Positions 21,950 through 31,965 are shown, numbered from the stretch's first letter. The stretch: 64,000 nucleotides of DNA from Cyprinodon diabolis (GCA_030533445.1 CM060064.1:4653916-4717915); one strand, 5' to 3'. Program-made: numbers and translations. The notes: a model not told the origin generated them from the letters alone.

Positions 21950-22927
21950 GGGCCGGATTTATCAAGATCCAATTTTGCGTGCAGTAATTTGCACTCGCAA
22001 ACTGGAATTTTGCGCAAGGGGCTGAACCATGGTTTGCGGGTGATTTAACAAGAGTGATTGCGTAACTGGTGGCAGGTGCAAAACTGTTGGAGACGCCCTA
22101 TTTAAATTATGGTTTTGCGCGTTTTGTGGTTTGCGGCAAAGTAGTTTGTAGTTTGTACAAACTAGTGCATTAAGAAATTTAAATCTTACAGTAACACTCC
22201 CACCCCCTCCAAAAAAAAAATAAAAATAAATATATATATATATATATTTATTTTATTTTTTTGTTTTTTTTTTAGGGTGTCAGGGCGACATGGCATTTAG
22301 AACGTCAGACAGCACTTCTGAAAAACTAGATTGGGAGATCCAATGTTGCAAGGAGTTTTGTGATATCTGGTATTGCGTGGGTCCTCCTTGTGGCTGGCTC
22401 CAAATCCATTCGGAGTTCCCCCAACAGCTCCAAAATGGCAATGCTGGATAAACGATATGTTTTGATGATCGTTTCCTCGTTCATTCCAAAAATATTCACA
22501 CAGAGTGAAAAAATGCCTTCTCTGCGTCCCCTTGCTTCATTTCGATGTCTCCTTCTTGCTACAATAACCGCTGCCATGTGTGCGCAATTACGCATACAGA
22601 CCATTTGCACCTTCTTTTGAAACGTGTTAAATATAGAGTCAGATACCGTTAGCAAAATTGCTTTCAGGTTTGATAAATCACTTTGCGAGTGCTAAATTAA
22701 TATATTTACATGTTCTCCTCCCACAAGACGCACTTTTGCGTGTAAGAATATGAATATTGCATAGTCATTGCAGAAAAAGTACTAAATGGATAAGAGGCGC
22801 TATTTAGCACGTTTTAAGGACCAAATCCTTTTAGCACGCTGTTGATAGATCAGTTTGTACATTTTTTAGCGTGCGCAGTGAAATAGCTCACGTTTTTATA
22901 CACGCAAACCTTTGATAGATCCGGCCC
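21950..22927 (-). mobile_element. PIF/Harbinger deletion derivative, 978 bp, TSD AAA
   Basis: Inverted ends are GGGCCGGATTTATCAA on the left and GGGCCGGATCTATCAA on the minus strand at the right, flanked by AAA (21947-21949 and 22928-22930). A 3-bp TSD and an internal transposase fragment on the minus strand support PIF/Harbinger. The element is too short to hold a full transposase and lacks the second ORF. (TA)n and poly-T lie at about 22225-22275. Confidence 0.8.
22326..22655 (-). pseudogene. N-terminal fragment of a Harbinger transposase (HARBI1-like)
   Basis: The minus-strand frame of 109 residues contains RRRHRNEARGRREGIF, then FGMNEETIIKTYRLSS and LRMDLEPATRRTHAIP. In HARBI1-type transposases this is the N-terminal region before the DDE catalytic core. 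The frame ends in TAA after TKLLATLDLPI, and nothing resembling the catalytic core follows before the left inverted repeat. An intact transposase is roughly three times longer. This copy could only move with help from a full-length relative. Confidence 0.75.
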
Positions 22928-23095
22928 AAAGTGTGCATCCTGATGTAGGGGTGACTCTGTGAACTCAGATGACAGATATATAAAGTTCTGTGTACACTAG
23001 GTGCCTGAACTTAAGGAGAGTAGAAAAAATAAGTTGTGCGTGATAACACAACGAGTAAAAGAAAAGTCCTGTGAGTTCAAGATGTCTTTTATTAA

Positions 23096-23277
23096 ACCGT
23101 GAGCTGACATAGATAACAGCAAGACCGGTGAAATACATAAGCCGTGAGCTTGACAAAATAACCTGCAAGACAAGACAAAAACTAAGGTTAAAATACATCA
23201 GCTGTGAGCTGGACACACCACCAGCGAGACCAGATATAAGTTAAAGATAAAATCAATGAGCTGTGAGCTGCACACAC
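23096..23277 (-). repeat. imperfect minisatellite, about 48-62 bp period
   Basis: Repeated units start with CCGTGAGCT or CTGTGAGCT (near 23097, 23143, 23202, 23261) and share AGC(A/G)AGAC and AAATACAT-like segments. The array abuts the deleted LTR at 23278. Confidence 0.55.
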
Positions 23278-23582
23278 TGTTGTGCAAAATGATATCCTGC
23301 AGATAATGAATAAATGATTAACTAGAACTGGAGTTATAGTTAATTATTTAACTTATTCAAAATCGGATGTGAAATCAATTTAGTGTTCTTAGGTATTTCC
23401 TGTTTAAGTTTCAGCCTCCTCATCGGCTGATTGGTCCATGCGTGAGCTGACTGTCCCTTTTGGCTGGAATTTTCCAGAAGTTTACAGGGCATCCTTTGTT
23501 CTCTTTGTGCAAAGGAAAGGGGGATGGTTTGAAATGGTTCATCCAATTGATTTGGAGTCCATAGTGTCAATATATCCCAACA
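23278..23582 (-). mobile_element. internally deleted LTR, third LTR family
   Basis: The plus-strand ends TGTTGTGCAAAA and ATATATCCCAACA match the two ends of the 1.65-kb LTR at 27580-29227, but the middle is missing (homology jumps near 23388). Flanks ACAC and ACGC could be a decayed 4-bp target duplication. It contains no coding sequence. Confidence 0.55.
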
Positions 23583-24122
23583 ACGCACACACCCAGCTAG
23601 ATCAGACCAATAGAGGAGAAAAAACAGAGAGAGTGTGTATGGAGCAGATGTCATGAGTGCTGCGGCTATTTTTAACCGTGTGACTGTGAGGGCTGCGACT
23701 GTTTAACTGTGTTATTGCAAGATTTATATTGTGTGTTGCTGATAATATAAGCTGTGTGACACAAAATATTTTTACGCTGTGTATGACATAAAAGGTTTTA
23801 AAAGTCTCTATTTATAAGGGGGTTGAGTTTAGAAAGGAGAACTTTACTAAAATAAATAAATCAGGAAGGATGAGTTCAGTAGATAAAAAGAAGAGAGGCA
23901 GACAGCAGAAGATAAGATGGAGGGTGAATTTGATAGAGAAATAAATGTTGACGGCTGGGCAGAGGGTCCGTGGAAAACAGCGTGGGCTCGGTTAAGTGTG
24001 GTAAAGTGTGTAATTGAGAAGTCACGTGAGAGAAACTGGTGAAGAATTTGGAAATGCAGCTTGAGAAAGAAATACAGACAGAAGGCAAAAATAAGGTGTG
24101 GAAACGTAATTTAGGTAAGCGG
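23583..24122. other. non-coding gap, nothing recognised
   Basis: No gene or element end was recognised. The region holds short stretches of GTGTGAC-like sequence and AT-rich DNA. Confidence 0.35.
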
Positions 24123-24896
24123 TTCTGGTCTAAGCTATATGCCAGGAGCAAGCGAGAAATTGAGTCACATTCACACTACCAGGATCTACAGCAACAACAT
24201 TCGAATGTCATTTGGACTGGACAAGTGCGGTCGCAAAAAATCAGTGGCTGGAAAAGGCTGGACTGAAGGACAGCACAGAGGCACTAATCATGGCAGCACA
24301 AGAACAGGCACTCAATACAAGATCAATAGAGGCCAGGGTCTACCACACCAGGCAGGACACCCGGTGCAGACTGTGAAAAAATGCCTCTGAAACAATACAG
24401 CACATAACAGCAGGGTGTAAAATGCAGGCAGTAAATGCATACATGGAACGCCACAACCAGGTAGCTGTCATAGTGTACAGGAACATCTGCCATGAGTATG
24501 GACTGGAAGTCCCAAGGTCAAAATGGAAGGTAGTTGAGAATCCAGACTGACAGACAGGTGATGGCTAACCAACCAGAAATCGTGCTGAATGACAAACAGC
24601 AAAAGAAGGTAGTAGTGATAGATGTGGCAATCCCAAGCGACAGCAATATCAAGAAGAAAGAACACGAGAAGCTTGAGAAATACCAACGGCTGAAAGAGGT
24701 GCTAGAAAAGATATGGAAAGTAAGAGCAGCCGTGGTGCCAGTAGTAATTGGAACACTGGGGGCTGTGACCCCCAAACTGGGTGAGTGGCTACAGAAGATT
24801 CCAGGTAAAACATCAGAGGTCTCTGTCCAGAAGAGCGCAGTCCTAGGAACAGTTAAGATACTGCGCAGAACCCTCAAACTCCCAGGCCTCTGGTAG
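24123..24896 (+). pseudogene. 3' part of a LINE with restriction-like endonuclease
   Basis: About 24140-24235 encodes an RT end segment including MSFGLDKCGR. An internal deletion then joins it to the C-terminal part. This has a CCHC zinc finger (CxxC...H...C across about 24365-24420, with ETIQHITAGC), a KWKVVEN segment, and finally a frame from 24534 to TAG at 24894-24896 with VMANQPEIVL, VVVIDVAIPSDSN and a conserved ILRRTLKLPGLW end. A CCHC finger followed by a PD-(D/E)xK-like domain is the layout of R2/R4/Dong-type LINEs. The usual PD of the catalytic motif reads PE here. There are several frame changes; the copy is 5'-truncated and dead. A (TA)n run follows at 24951. Confidence 0.65.
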
Positions 24897-24946
24897 AGGA
24901 CCCGAGCTTGAGGATGACACATATCACCCCACGAGAGGTGAGAAAA

Positions 24947-24950
<4 letters not shown>

Positions 24951-24981
<31 letters not shown>
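24951..24981. repeat. (TA)n microsatellite
   Basis: An uninterrupted run of TA dinucleotides just downstream of the LINE stop codon. Some R4/Dong-type LINEs are known to sit next to simple repeats; whether this run is target or tail cannot be decided. Confidence 0.85.
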
Positions 24982-24983
<2 letters not shown>

Positions 24984-25025
24984 AAAACAAATAATGTACT
25001 AAAAGACATTTGTCTAACTACCTAT

Positions 25026-26107
25026 TGTCATGATTTTTATCTAAGGTCTGACCCCAAGATGACCCCAAGCCAAACAGAGAGACCAGGGAAAAGTTTAACA
25101 GGTTTATGAAGAGTATGGTGATGACTCAAGTACAGCTCAGAGTAGAATGAAGTGAGTCCAGTGTTGCTCTGAACACTGCTCAACCGGAACTAAAAGGTGA
25201 GGGGAAGACACTGCGGTTAGTTCGGGCTCATTGGGAAATTTGAATCTTTTGCTTTTGCATAGGAGGAAAAAGATGCAGACTCACTTCTCCAGGGAAAGGT
25301 GTCCTTTTTGGAATCCAGAGTGAGAGGATTGTACCAGAGAGTGTCTTGCTTGGTGATGGGTGGACTGGGTTACTCAGACTGCGGTTGTTCCTTGGTGAAT
25401 GGAGAAGCTTACTGCCACTTAAGTACTTTCCTGCAGTACTTAAATGGGCTGTGGTGCTGAAGAAACCTTTGCCTGGTGTGAAGCTCAAACAACCACTTGG
25501 GGAGAGTTGATCCAAACTTCCTGTTTGGAGTGAACGGAGAAGCTGACTGCCACTCTGATTTCCTGCTGTGCTTGAACAGGCTGCGGTGCTGATGAAACCT
25601 TTGCTTGGTGTGAAGCTCAAATGACCTCTTAGGGAAATTGGGTCCAAACTTCCTGTTTGGGACCCCAGTTCAGCTAGAAGCCCAGTACCTCTTGGGGAAG
25701 GTGGGTCCAACCCTCCTGTTTGGAACCCCTGCTCAGTTAGAAGCTCAGTTGAACCTTCCAGAGAGAGAAGGACCGAACAAATCCAGTTTGCAGGATGACT
25801 TCCTGCCAAGAGGCAAAGACAAAAACAAAGTTAAGACTCAGGTTGACAAAAACTCAGTTTGACTCAGAAAAACTCAGCTTGACTAGAGAATCCAAAACTG
25901 ACAAACCAAAAACTCAGGTTAGACTCTGCTAAACTAAGCATGGCTAGAGTGCCCAGTATTGGCAAAACAAAGACTTAGGTTAGACTCTCCTAAACTAAGC
26001 ATGGCAAGAGTACCCTGTTTAGGCAAACACTCTGGAGTCGAGGTAGTGTCAGTCAGCAGCTTAAGAACACTCTATAGGTAATGAGGCAATGAGCTGCAGG
26101 TGTGCAG
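25026..26107 (-). repeat. main part of the gypsy relic's 3' LTR
   Basis: Starts TGTCATGATTTTTATCTAAG on plus, i.e. ends ...CATGACA on minus, like 15351-16371. It contains a 61-bp internal duplication (about 25918-25978 and 25979-26038) and AACACTCT at 26026-26033, the complement of the putative self-primer. Confidence 0.7.
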
Positions 26108-26544
26108 TGTTGTGCAAAATAATATTCTGCAGATAATGAATAAATGATTAACTAGAACTGAAGTAATAGCTAATTATTTAACCTATTCAAAATCAAAGGT
26201 AAAATCAATTTAGTGTTCTTAATTGGATAATCGTAGCTTTAAATTAGGAGACAAGGGGGAGACAAGGTGCCTTCGCCCAGCAATTTTCAAACTGTGGTTG
26301 AAATGACATACCTACACATCCAGATGGCACCAAAGAGAGCACTACACAATTTGGATCTCAAAACACTGAAACCAGCTGAGTAGTTGTAATTACACAAGCT
26401 ACCACTAGGGGGAGATGACAACCTCTGCCAACGTGGCCAACACGGACCCAGTCGCTGTGACTTTAAGAACCTTTGTGCTGCACCAATCCACAATTTGATC
26501 TCACAGCTTCAGAATAGCAGCAACCAACAAACAACGCAGCTGAA

Positions 26545-27343
26545 TGTCATGATTGGTTTAAGGATAAACCCACATGCAGAACACAAACGGAGGCTGAGTA
26601 AAAGTTTAACAGAATTTATTGAAATAAGTTTTCACACACAAAAGACATGATCTGGATCTGGTACTGGTCCGGGTTGGGTTCACTGATGTCTGCAGAGATG
26701 GACAGTTTGATTAGCCAGGCAGTCCGTTGATTAATTGAGTCATAAGATAATTCAGAGTCTACCTTGAAGACGTCCAGGCTTTACTTGTGAGAGAGGGAAC
26801 CGTTGGGTCCAGAGATTGTTGGTTCAGCAGAGTGCACAAGCAGCAGCAGCGTCTAGCTTCTGACTTTGAATGGCAGACCTTGATCAGAGTTTCCAGCTCT
26901 TCACTGAGAGCAGCAGGAGAAATCCAGACTGGAATCTTCAGGTTTGGCTCACCAGGGCTGCAGGCAGGTTAAGCTCATCCAGAGCTTCAGACTTGAGACA
27001 GGTTTCCTGTGAGCAAAGACAGAGGCAGATTAGAATCAGGTTTCTCTCTTGAGACAACAAAGATTCTTTCAGGTAACAGATGCTCAGGTTTGCTAACCAA
27101 ACTAAGGTCAACACTGCGGCGTTGAAGGAAGGTCTGGCAGCTGCTTATGTAGGGAAGGTTCCTGATGAGCAGACAAGCTCCAGGTGTGCTGGAGGGCTCC
27201 AGCCCAGGAGACCCACGGCGCACTCTGCTGGAGAAAGGTGGTACATCCCCAGATCCCAACAGTAACCCCAGTCCCTAACAGAAAACAAAAAACAGAAGAG
27301 GATCCTCAGCGCCCTCTGGTGGGCAAGCCTCAGGATCCCAACA
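26545..27343 (-). mobile_element. solo gypsy LTR, 799 bp, TSD CTGAA
   Basis: On the minus strand it starts TGTTGGGATC and ends AATCATGACA. CTGAA lies on both sides (26540-26544 and 27344-27348). It is related to the LTRs of the 8427-13607 element: it shares the ACATAAG-type TATA region, GCCGCAGTGTT and the GTTCTGCATGTGGGTTTA segment near the 3' end. A second TGTTGGGATC 82 bp inside suggests a small internal duplication at its start. Confidence 0.85.
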
Positions 27344-27556
27344 CTGAAGTCCCAAATTCCCAATTCTCTATTGGATTATAGGTCTGAGATTTAATTAACT
27401 TGCCGTTAAATCTAGTCAAATCCGCTGGACTCAGTAGCTGCAACACCGCAAACACACCTGGTCCATTTTCAGCAGTAGTAGCGTTTTTAGTTATTTAACA
27501 AATAGCAGTCTGGATGATTTATCTGTTATTCATACAGCGGAAGTTTCAGTCTCAGG

Positions 27557-27573
27557 CCCACCCAGGGACACCA
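27557..27573 (-). promoter_or_regulatory. possible tRNA primer-binding site
   Basis: The minus strand reads TGGTGTCCCTGGGTGGG, six bases after the LTR end (27580). It begins with the TGG expected to pair with a tRNA CCA end and resembles the complement of an acceptor/T-stem. I cannot name the tRNA. Confidence 0.4.
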
Positions 27574-27579
27574 CCAATA

Positions 27580-29227
27580 TGTTGTGCAAAATAATATCCT
27601 GCCAATAATGAATAAATGATTAACTAGAACTGGTGTTATAGCTAATTATTTAACCTATTCAAAATCAAAGGTATAATCAATTCAGTGTTCTTAATTATTT
27701 AATCGTAGCTTTAAATTATCTACTTACCGGGGTTGCGGATGCACCTCTGGAGGGTTCCTGGACTGGCTGTTAAAATCCAGGTCTCCACCAATCTAGTGAC
27801 CCAGGTTAAGTGGCCAGCAGAGCTATTAATTATCAATAAAGAACCTTTTATCTCTGTTTATTTGCACTATTACCAAAAAGGGATGGATCTGACCTGAGTG
27901 ATAAATCCTCTGCTATATGAAAGACAGAACCACTACGAGTTACCAATGATGTCTTTATTCTAATAATTCAGGATTACAGAAAATCTAACATGAGGTAGAT
28001 TAAATGACTAGTTTAAAGAAATCAAAAATAAAGAATAAAGAAGTCTGTTTACTGGCTTCTGAGATTGTCCAAAATATGCCAGATATTAATACATTCCCTA
28101 ATGTCCGTTGGAATAGCAGCAGGTATGATGATAACAGTGCAATTAATCACATAAAATTAATACATCCAGCATAAAAATTGGTAAATGATTAAAATTGCAT
28201 TAACAAATAGCAGCAGAAGTCATTTAGCAAAAACACATTAACAAAGCAGTGTAGCTGTATGTGAGAAAGGCATGTAAATAAATGAGGGACCCCCCTTTTT
28301 CAAGTGGTGAGAGGAACAAAGGGGGGGGGGGGGGGGGGGGGCGGGACGGTCTGTGATCAAAATGGCCCCAACCACGTGGCCCCAGACGGTTGAATGTGGT
28401 CATTCTTAAAGTAGAAACAAAAGAAGATAGGAAAGGACAGGAAAAGGGGAGAGAAATATCACTTTCTGAGCACATTTACTTAAACCAATGAACCAACTCT
28501 TATAACCAGCGCTGGTTAAAAATCAGCATTAATTCAAATCCGTGAATCTACCTGTCTCTCTCGCCGAGCGCAGCACCTCATTAATGCATCGAAAAGGAAA
28601 GGAAATTGATTTACTGTGAGTTGCCTTCGGTCCGTGAAGGAGCGGGGTTTCCGAGGGAACAAGTGGCCTGGTTCCGGCCGCGCAGAGGTTTTTCTGCACC
28701 GGGTCCGCCCTCGGGAAAGTTCAGTCAGTTCGGTGATGAAGCAGAGGGCTTGATGTGCTCTCAAGTTGAGGAGCATTGATTTTGCGGAAGTAATCGGCGA
28801 GGAGCGTCCTCCTGGCCGATCCGTACACAAAGGGGAAAAACGCAGTCACTCCGCGGTCAGTTTCAAAGGCTTCCGTGTCCCAAGTTGGCGCAGCCGCTAT
28901 GCACAATGGAACATTGCAATCAATGACGTTTGACGCAGGAAAAACGAAAGCTACTTCCAGTTAGCCTCTCCTAATGGGCTTTGAAAACCCACGGAAAAAG
29001 AGAAAGATGGAGTCTGCGCGCTGGGTTTTAAACAATGAGTGACGTGGGGACATTTCCTGTTGAAGCCTCAGCTGATTGGTCTGTGCCTGAGGTGACCGCT
29101 TCCCACAGTGGGCTGCCCCCGTATTCTTCCGGGAATCCTTTGTTCTTCTTTGTGGAGAAGAGAAAGGGGATGGTTTCAGATGGCTCACCCAACTGGTTTA
29201 GCTCCATTTTGGCAATATATCCCAACA
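27580..29227 (-). repeat. upstream LTR of the inserted retroelement (about 1.65 kb)
   Basis: On minus: TGTTGGGATATATTG...TTGCACAACA. AATAAAGACATC near 27950 (minus) is a likely poly(A) signal. A CpG-rich block lies at 28530-28960 and a G21 tract at 28321-28341. The deleted copy at 23278-23582 has the same two ends. The minus-strand open frames across it look like non-coding shadows. Confidence 0.55.
28321..28341 (+). repeat. homopolymer of 21 G
   Basis: An uninterrupted G run followed by CGGGACGG. It can form a G-quadruplex, and its length is likely to vary between reads or individuals. Confidence 0.9.
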
Positions 29228-29444
29228 GCAGGGAGAACCAATGAGGACCCCCCCCCAGGGCGGATTCCAGATGCCCACAAAAAAAGCTGATATCCAAGAA
29301 GGTAACAAAAAAGAAAAAACAATCCACCCACGGCAGGCCATGGCCAGCGGCGAAGGAGGACCCTTGAAGGATGCCGTCTCAGATGTAGAGGCAGAGGAGT
29401 GCGCCATTTGTGCTGCTGCAGGGGGGCCTCTGGCAGAGGCCTGT

Positions 29445-29705
29445 GATACCATCTCTGAAGAAAGGGGACCTCTGGGAGAGGCCTGGGACGCCGTCTCACA
29501 CGAAGGGAGACCTCTGCAGGGGGCCGGCGACGCCGTCTCTGACAAAGGGGAGGCTCTGGAGGAGGCGGGACACGCCGTCTCTGACGAAGGGGAGCCTCTG
29601 GAGGAGGCCGGCGACGCCGTCTCTGACGAGGGGGAGCCTCTGGAGAAGGCCGGCGACGCCGTCTCTGACGAAGGGGGGCCTCTGGAGGAGGTCGGCCACA
29701 CGTCT
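29445..29705 (-). repeat. 42-bp tandem repeat, about six copies
   Basis: Units of the GACGCCGTCTCTGACGAAGG type repeat every 42 bp (14 codons) with moderate divergence. Diverged 39-bp-like units with GACTCCTTGGGGGA follow at 29765-29860. The region lies downstream of gag in the minus-strand gypsy relic. Confidence 0.75.
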
Positions 29706-29939
29706 CTGACGAAGTGGAGTCTGTGGAGGAGGTCGACGACGAAGTCTCTGACGCAGGAGCAGCCGACTCCTTGGGGGATGCCATCTCTGACGCAGGAGCA
29801 GCTGACTCCTTGGGGAACGCCGTCTCTGACGCTGCAGAAGCCGACTCCTTGGGGGACGCAGCTGCGGCATCGGTCTTGGAGGCCTGCAGCTCAGGAACCA
29901 CCTCAGAGGGGGCTTGGAGGGCCCACAGAGGGCTCTTGG

Positions 29940-30200
29940 AGGCTTGAAGCGCCCGCTGAGGGCTCTTGGAGGCTTGGAGTGCCCGCCGAGGGCTCTTGGA
30001 AGCTTGGGTTCTGGCCCGCCGAGGGAACTTGGAAGCTCGGGTTCTGGCCCGCCGAGGGAACTTGGAAGCTCGGGTTCTGGCCCGCCGAGGGGACCTGGAG
30101 GCTCAGATTCTGGCCCGTCGAGGGGACTTGGAAGCTTGGGTTCTGGTCTGCCGAGTGGACTTAGAGGCTCGGGTTCTGGCCCGCCGATGGGTCCAGTTTC
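29940..30200 (-). repeat. 33-bp tandem repeat, about eight copies
   Basis: Units of GCCCGCCGAGGGAACTTGGA plus 13 more bases repeat every 33 bp (11 codons). On the minus strand one frame reads GPEPELPSSLG per unit and is open over most of the array. Confidence 0.8.
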
Positions 30201-30259
30201 AGCTGTCTCTGGATAGTCCACAGCAGGCCTGCTTAAGACCTCAACCACTAGGCCAACTG

Positions 30260-30395
30260 ACCTGCTAATAGGCTCAGGCGCTTAGCTAACTGGCCTGCTT
30301 ATGGGCTCAGGCACTAGGCTAACTGGCCTGCTTATGGCCACAGGCGCTATGCTAACTTGCCTGCTTAAGGCCTCAGGAGCTAAGCTAAAAGGCTA
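30260..30395 (-). repeat. second 33-bp tandem repeat, about four copies
   Basis: Units of CTGGCCTGCTTATGGGCTCA plus 13 bases. On the minus strand a frame reads roughly APEPISRPVSL per unit, like the VSLAP repeats at the C-terminus of the adjacent gag. Confidence 0.7.
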
Positions 30396-31410
30396 AAACA
30401 GGCTAAAGGGCTCTGATTCAGGATCTGGTGCAAGGCTAACTAGTCCGCTATAAACTCGTGGTGCCAGGCTAACTGAGGAAACTGGTGCGCTAATGGACCC
30501 TGGAGCTAAAGAAACTGGGTGACTAAGGGGCTGTAAATCAGGATCTGGATCCCTATCCCCATAATAGAAGTCCCAGAGATCTGACTCTTGAAGCTGGGGA
30601 GCTCTGACTGCAGGGGGTGTGAACTGAGGACCTGGTCTAAGTTTCTTTAAGGATGGAGCTAGCTGTTGGTCAAGGAGGTGCCTACTGAAGGCTTGAGTTG
30701 GGTGGTCCAAATGGATAGATAGCTTAATCAGGCCCTCCAGAGTTTCAGGAAGATTAAAGGTGGCTAGTTTGTCCTTTATGGGGGCATTAAGAGCGTTAAA
30801 ATAGACAAACTTGAGAGCAGCATTATTCCAGCCAGAAGCAGCAGCCAGGATTCGGAAATCTTTTGCAAAAACAGAAACGGACCTCTGTCCCTGACTTATA
30901 TTCAGCAAATCGCAGGAGCTCAGTGACTTCTCCGAATCTTGGTTAAAAGTCTGCTTAAAATCAAAAAGAAACTCCTCAAAACTGCAGCCAAAGTCACAAG
31001 ATAAAGAAAAGATATATCTCTCCCCTACCCATTCCAGAGCTTGGTCCGTGAGAAGAGAAATAATAAAGGAGATCTTAGTTGAGTCAGAAGCAAACATACT
31101 TGGAGCGTGGTTGAACTGGGTAAGGCATTGCTTGAGGAAATCCCGGCACTTGCTGAGATTCCCATCGAACCTGGCTAAACTGAGCAGCTGACACTCAGAG
31201 AAATTGAGAGGAAAGGCTGCTAGGTTAGCTCGAGGCAGGGCTAGCTCACTGGCTGGGCCCGAGTCCTGGAGAGAGAAAGTCTTGGTTAAATCATACACAC
31301 AAAGGTTTGACTCAAAGTTAACCAAGGAGTTATCCTGTCTGGTTAGAGCTGTTTGTTGCTGGTTGAAGGCTCTCTGCGGGGTCAACTTTTTCTCTAGAGT
31401 GTTCTGTCAT
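30393..31410 (-). pseudogene. gypsy Gag relic with N-terminal frameshift
   Basis: The likely ATG is at 31410-31408 and overlaps the LTR end, as in the 8427 element. Its frame (MTEHSREKV...) soon closes, and the long open frame (330 codons, ending TAA-type stop at 30393) is entered by a frame change near 31380. The capsid-like Gag domain is clear: LARFDGNLSKCRDFLKQC, QALEWVGE, EEFLFDFKQTF and AAASGWNNAALK. It aligns well in pattern with the first gypsy Gag. No CCHC zinc knuckle follows. Instead the C-terminus becomes P/S/L-rich with VSLAP repeats that lead into the downstream tandem arrays. Confidence 0.8.
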
Positions 31411-31965
31411 GATTTTTATCTAAGGTCTGACCCCAAGATGCAGAAAGCCAAACAGAGAGATCAGGGAAAAGTTTAACAGGTTTATGAAGAATATGGTGAT
31501 GACTCAAGTACAGCTCAGAGTAGAATGAAGTGAGTCCAGTTTTGCTCTGAACACTGCTCAACTGGAACTGAAAGGTGAGGGGAAGACACTGCGGTTAGTT
31601 CAGGCTAATTGGGAAATTTAAATCTTTTGGTCTTGCATAGGAGGAAAAAGTTGCAGACTCATTTCTCCAGGGAAAGGTGTCCTTTATGGAATCCAGAGTG
31701 AGAGGATTGTACCAGAGAGTGTCTTGCTTGGTGATGGGTGGACTGGGTGACTCAGACTGTGGTTTTTCCTTGGTGAATGGAGAAGCTTACTGCCACTCAG
31801 ATTTCCTGCAGTACTTGAACGGGCTGTAGTGCTGAAGAAACCTTTGCTTGGTGTGAAGCTCAAACGACCACTTGTGGAGAGTTGATCCAAACTTCCTGTT
31901 TGGAGTGAATGGAGAAGCTGACTGCCACTCTGATTTCCTGCAGTGCAGTGCTTTCCTGCAGTTGA
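31405..31965 (-). repeat. truncated 5' LTR of the gypsy relic
   Basis: TGTCATGATTTTTATCTAAG on plus matches 25026 onwards and, inverted, the end of 15351-16371. Similarity stops near 31965, so about the first 45% of the LTR is missing. It lies directly upstream of gag. Confidence 0.7.

Larger units (their letters stand above)
26108..29227 (-). mobile_element. LTR retroelement remnant inserted in the gypsy LTR, TSD GCAG
   Basis: GCAG flanks the segment (26104-26107 and 29228-29231). The left end TGTTGTGCAAAATAAT recurs at 27580, so 26108-about 26248 is the remaining 3' end of the downstream LTR and 27580-29227 is the complete upstream LTR in minus orientation. Between them only about 0.5 kb of non-coding internal sequence is left, plus a solo LTR (26545-27343). 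A 4-bp target duplication and a tRNA-type primer site occur in several LTR groups, including ERVs. No gag, pol or env was found, so the superfamily is open. Confidence 0.6.
25026..31965 (-). mobile_element. gypsy relic with gag, without pol, its 3' LTR split by another LTR element
   Basis: On the minus strand the order is: truncated 5' LTR (31965-31405), gag (31410-30393), repeat-rich coding-like region (30395-29290), then the 3' LTR. That LTR begins at about 29290 and ends at 25026 (TGTCATGATT on plus). It is interrupted by the inserted element 26108-29227. Joining the two LTR pieces restores the order of motifs seen in the solo LTR 15351-16371 (AATGAGG...GAACCAATGAGGAC read on plus). No pol sequence is present, so this is a large deletion derivative or a non-autonomous form. 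The outer target duplication was not found because the 5' LTR is truncated. Confidence 0.6.

Noticed and set aside
26787..27381. Short plus- and minus-strand frames
   Set aside because: They lie inside a solo LTR with exact target duplication and resemble nothing else.
28534..28906. CpG-rich block with minus-strand frames, considered as a first exon or CpG-island promoter of a host gene
   Set aside because: It is inside an LTR whose ends recur elsewhere in the window. It may hold an LTR promoter but no host exon is supported.
29241..30164. 307-codon plus-strand frame with DAVSDEGEPLEEAG repeats
   Set aside because: It is antisense to the gypsy relic, starts in the split LTR, and owes its length to 33- and 42-bp repeats. 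No domain outside the repeats was seen.
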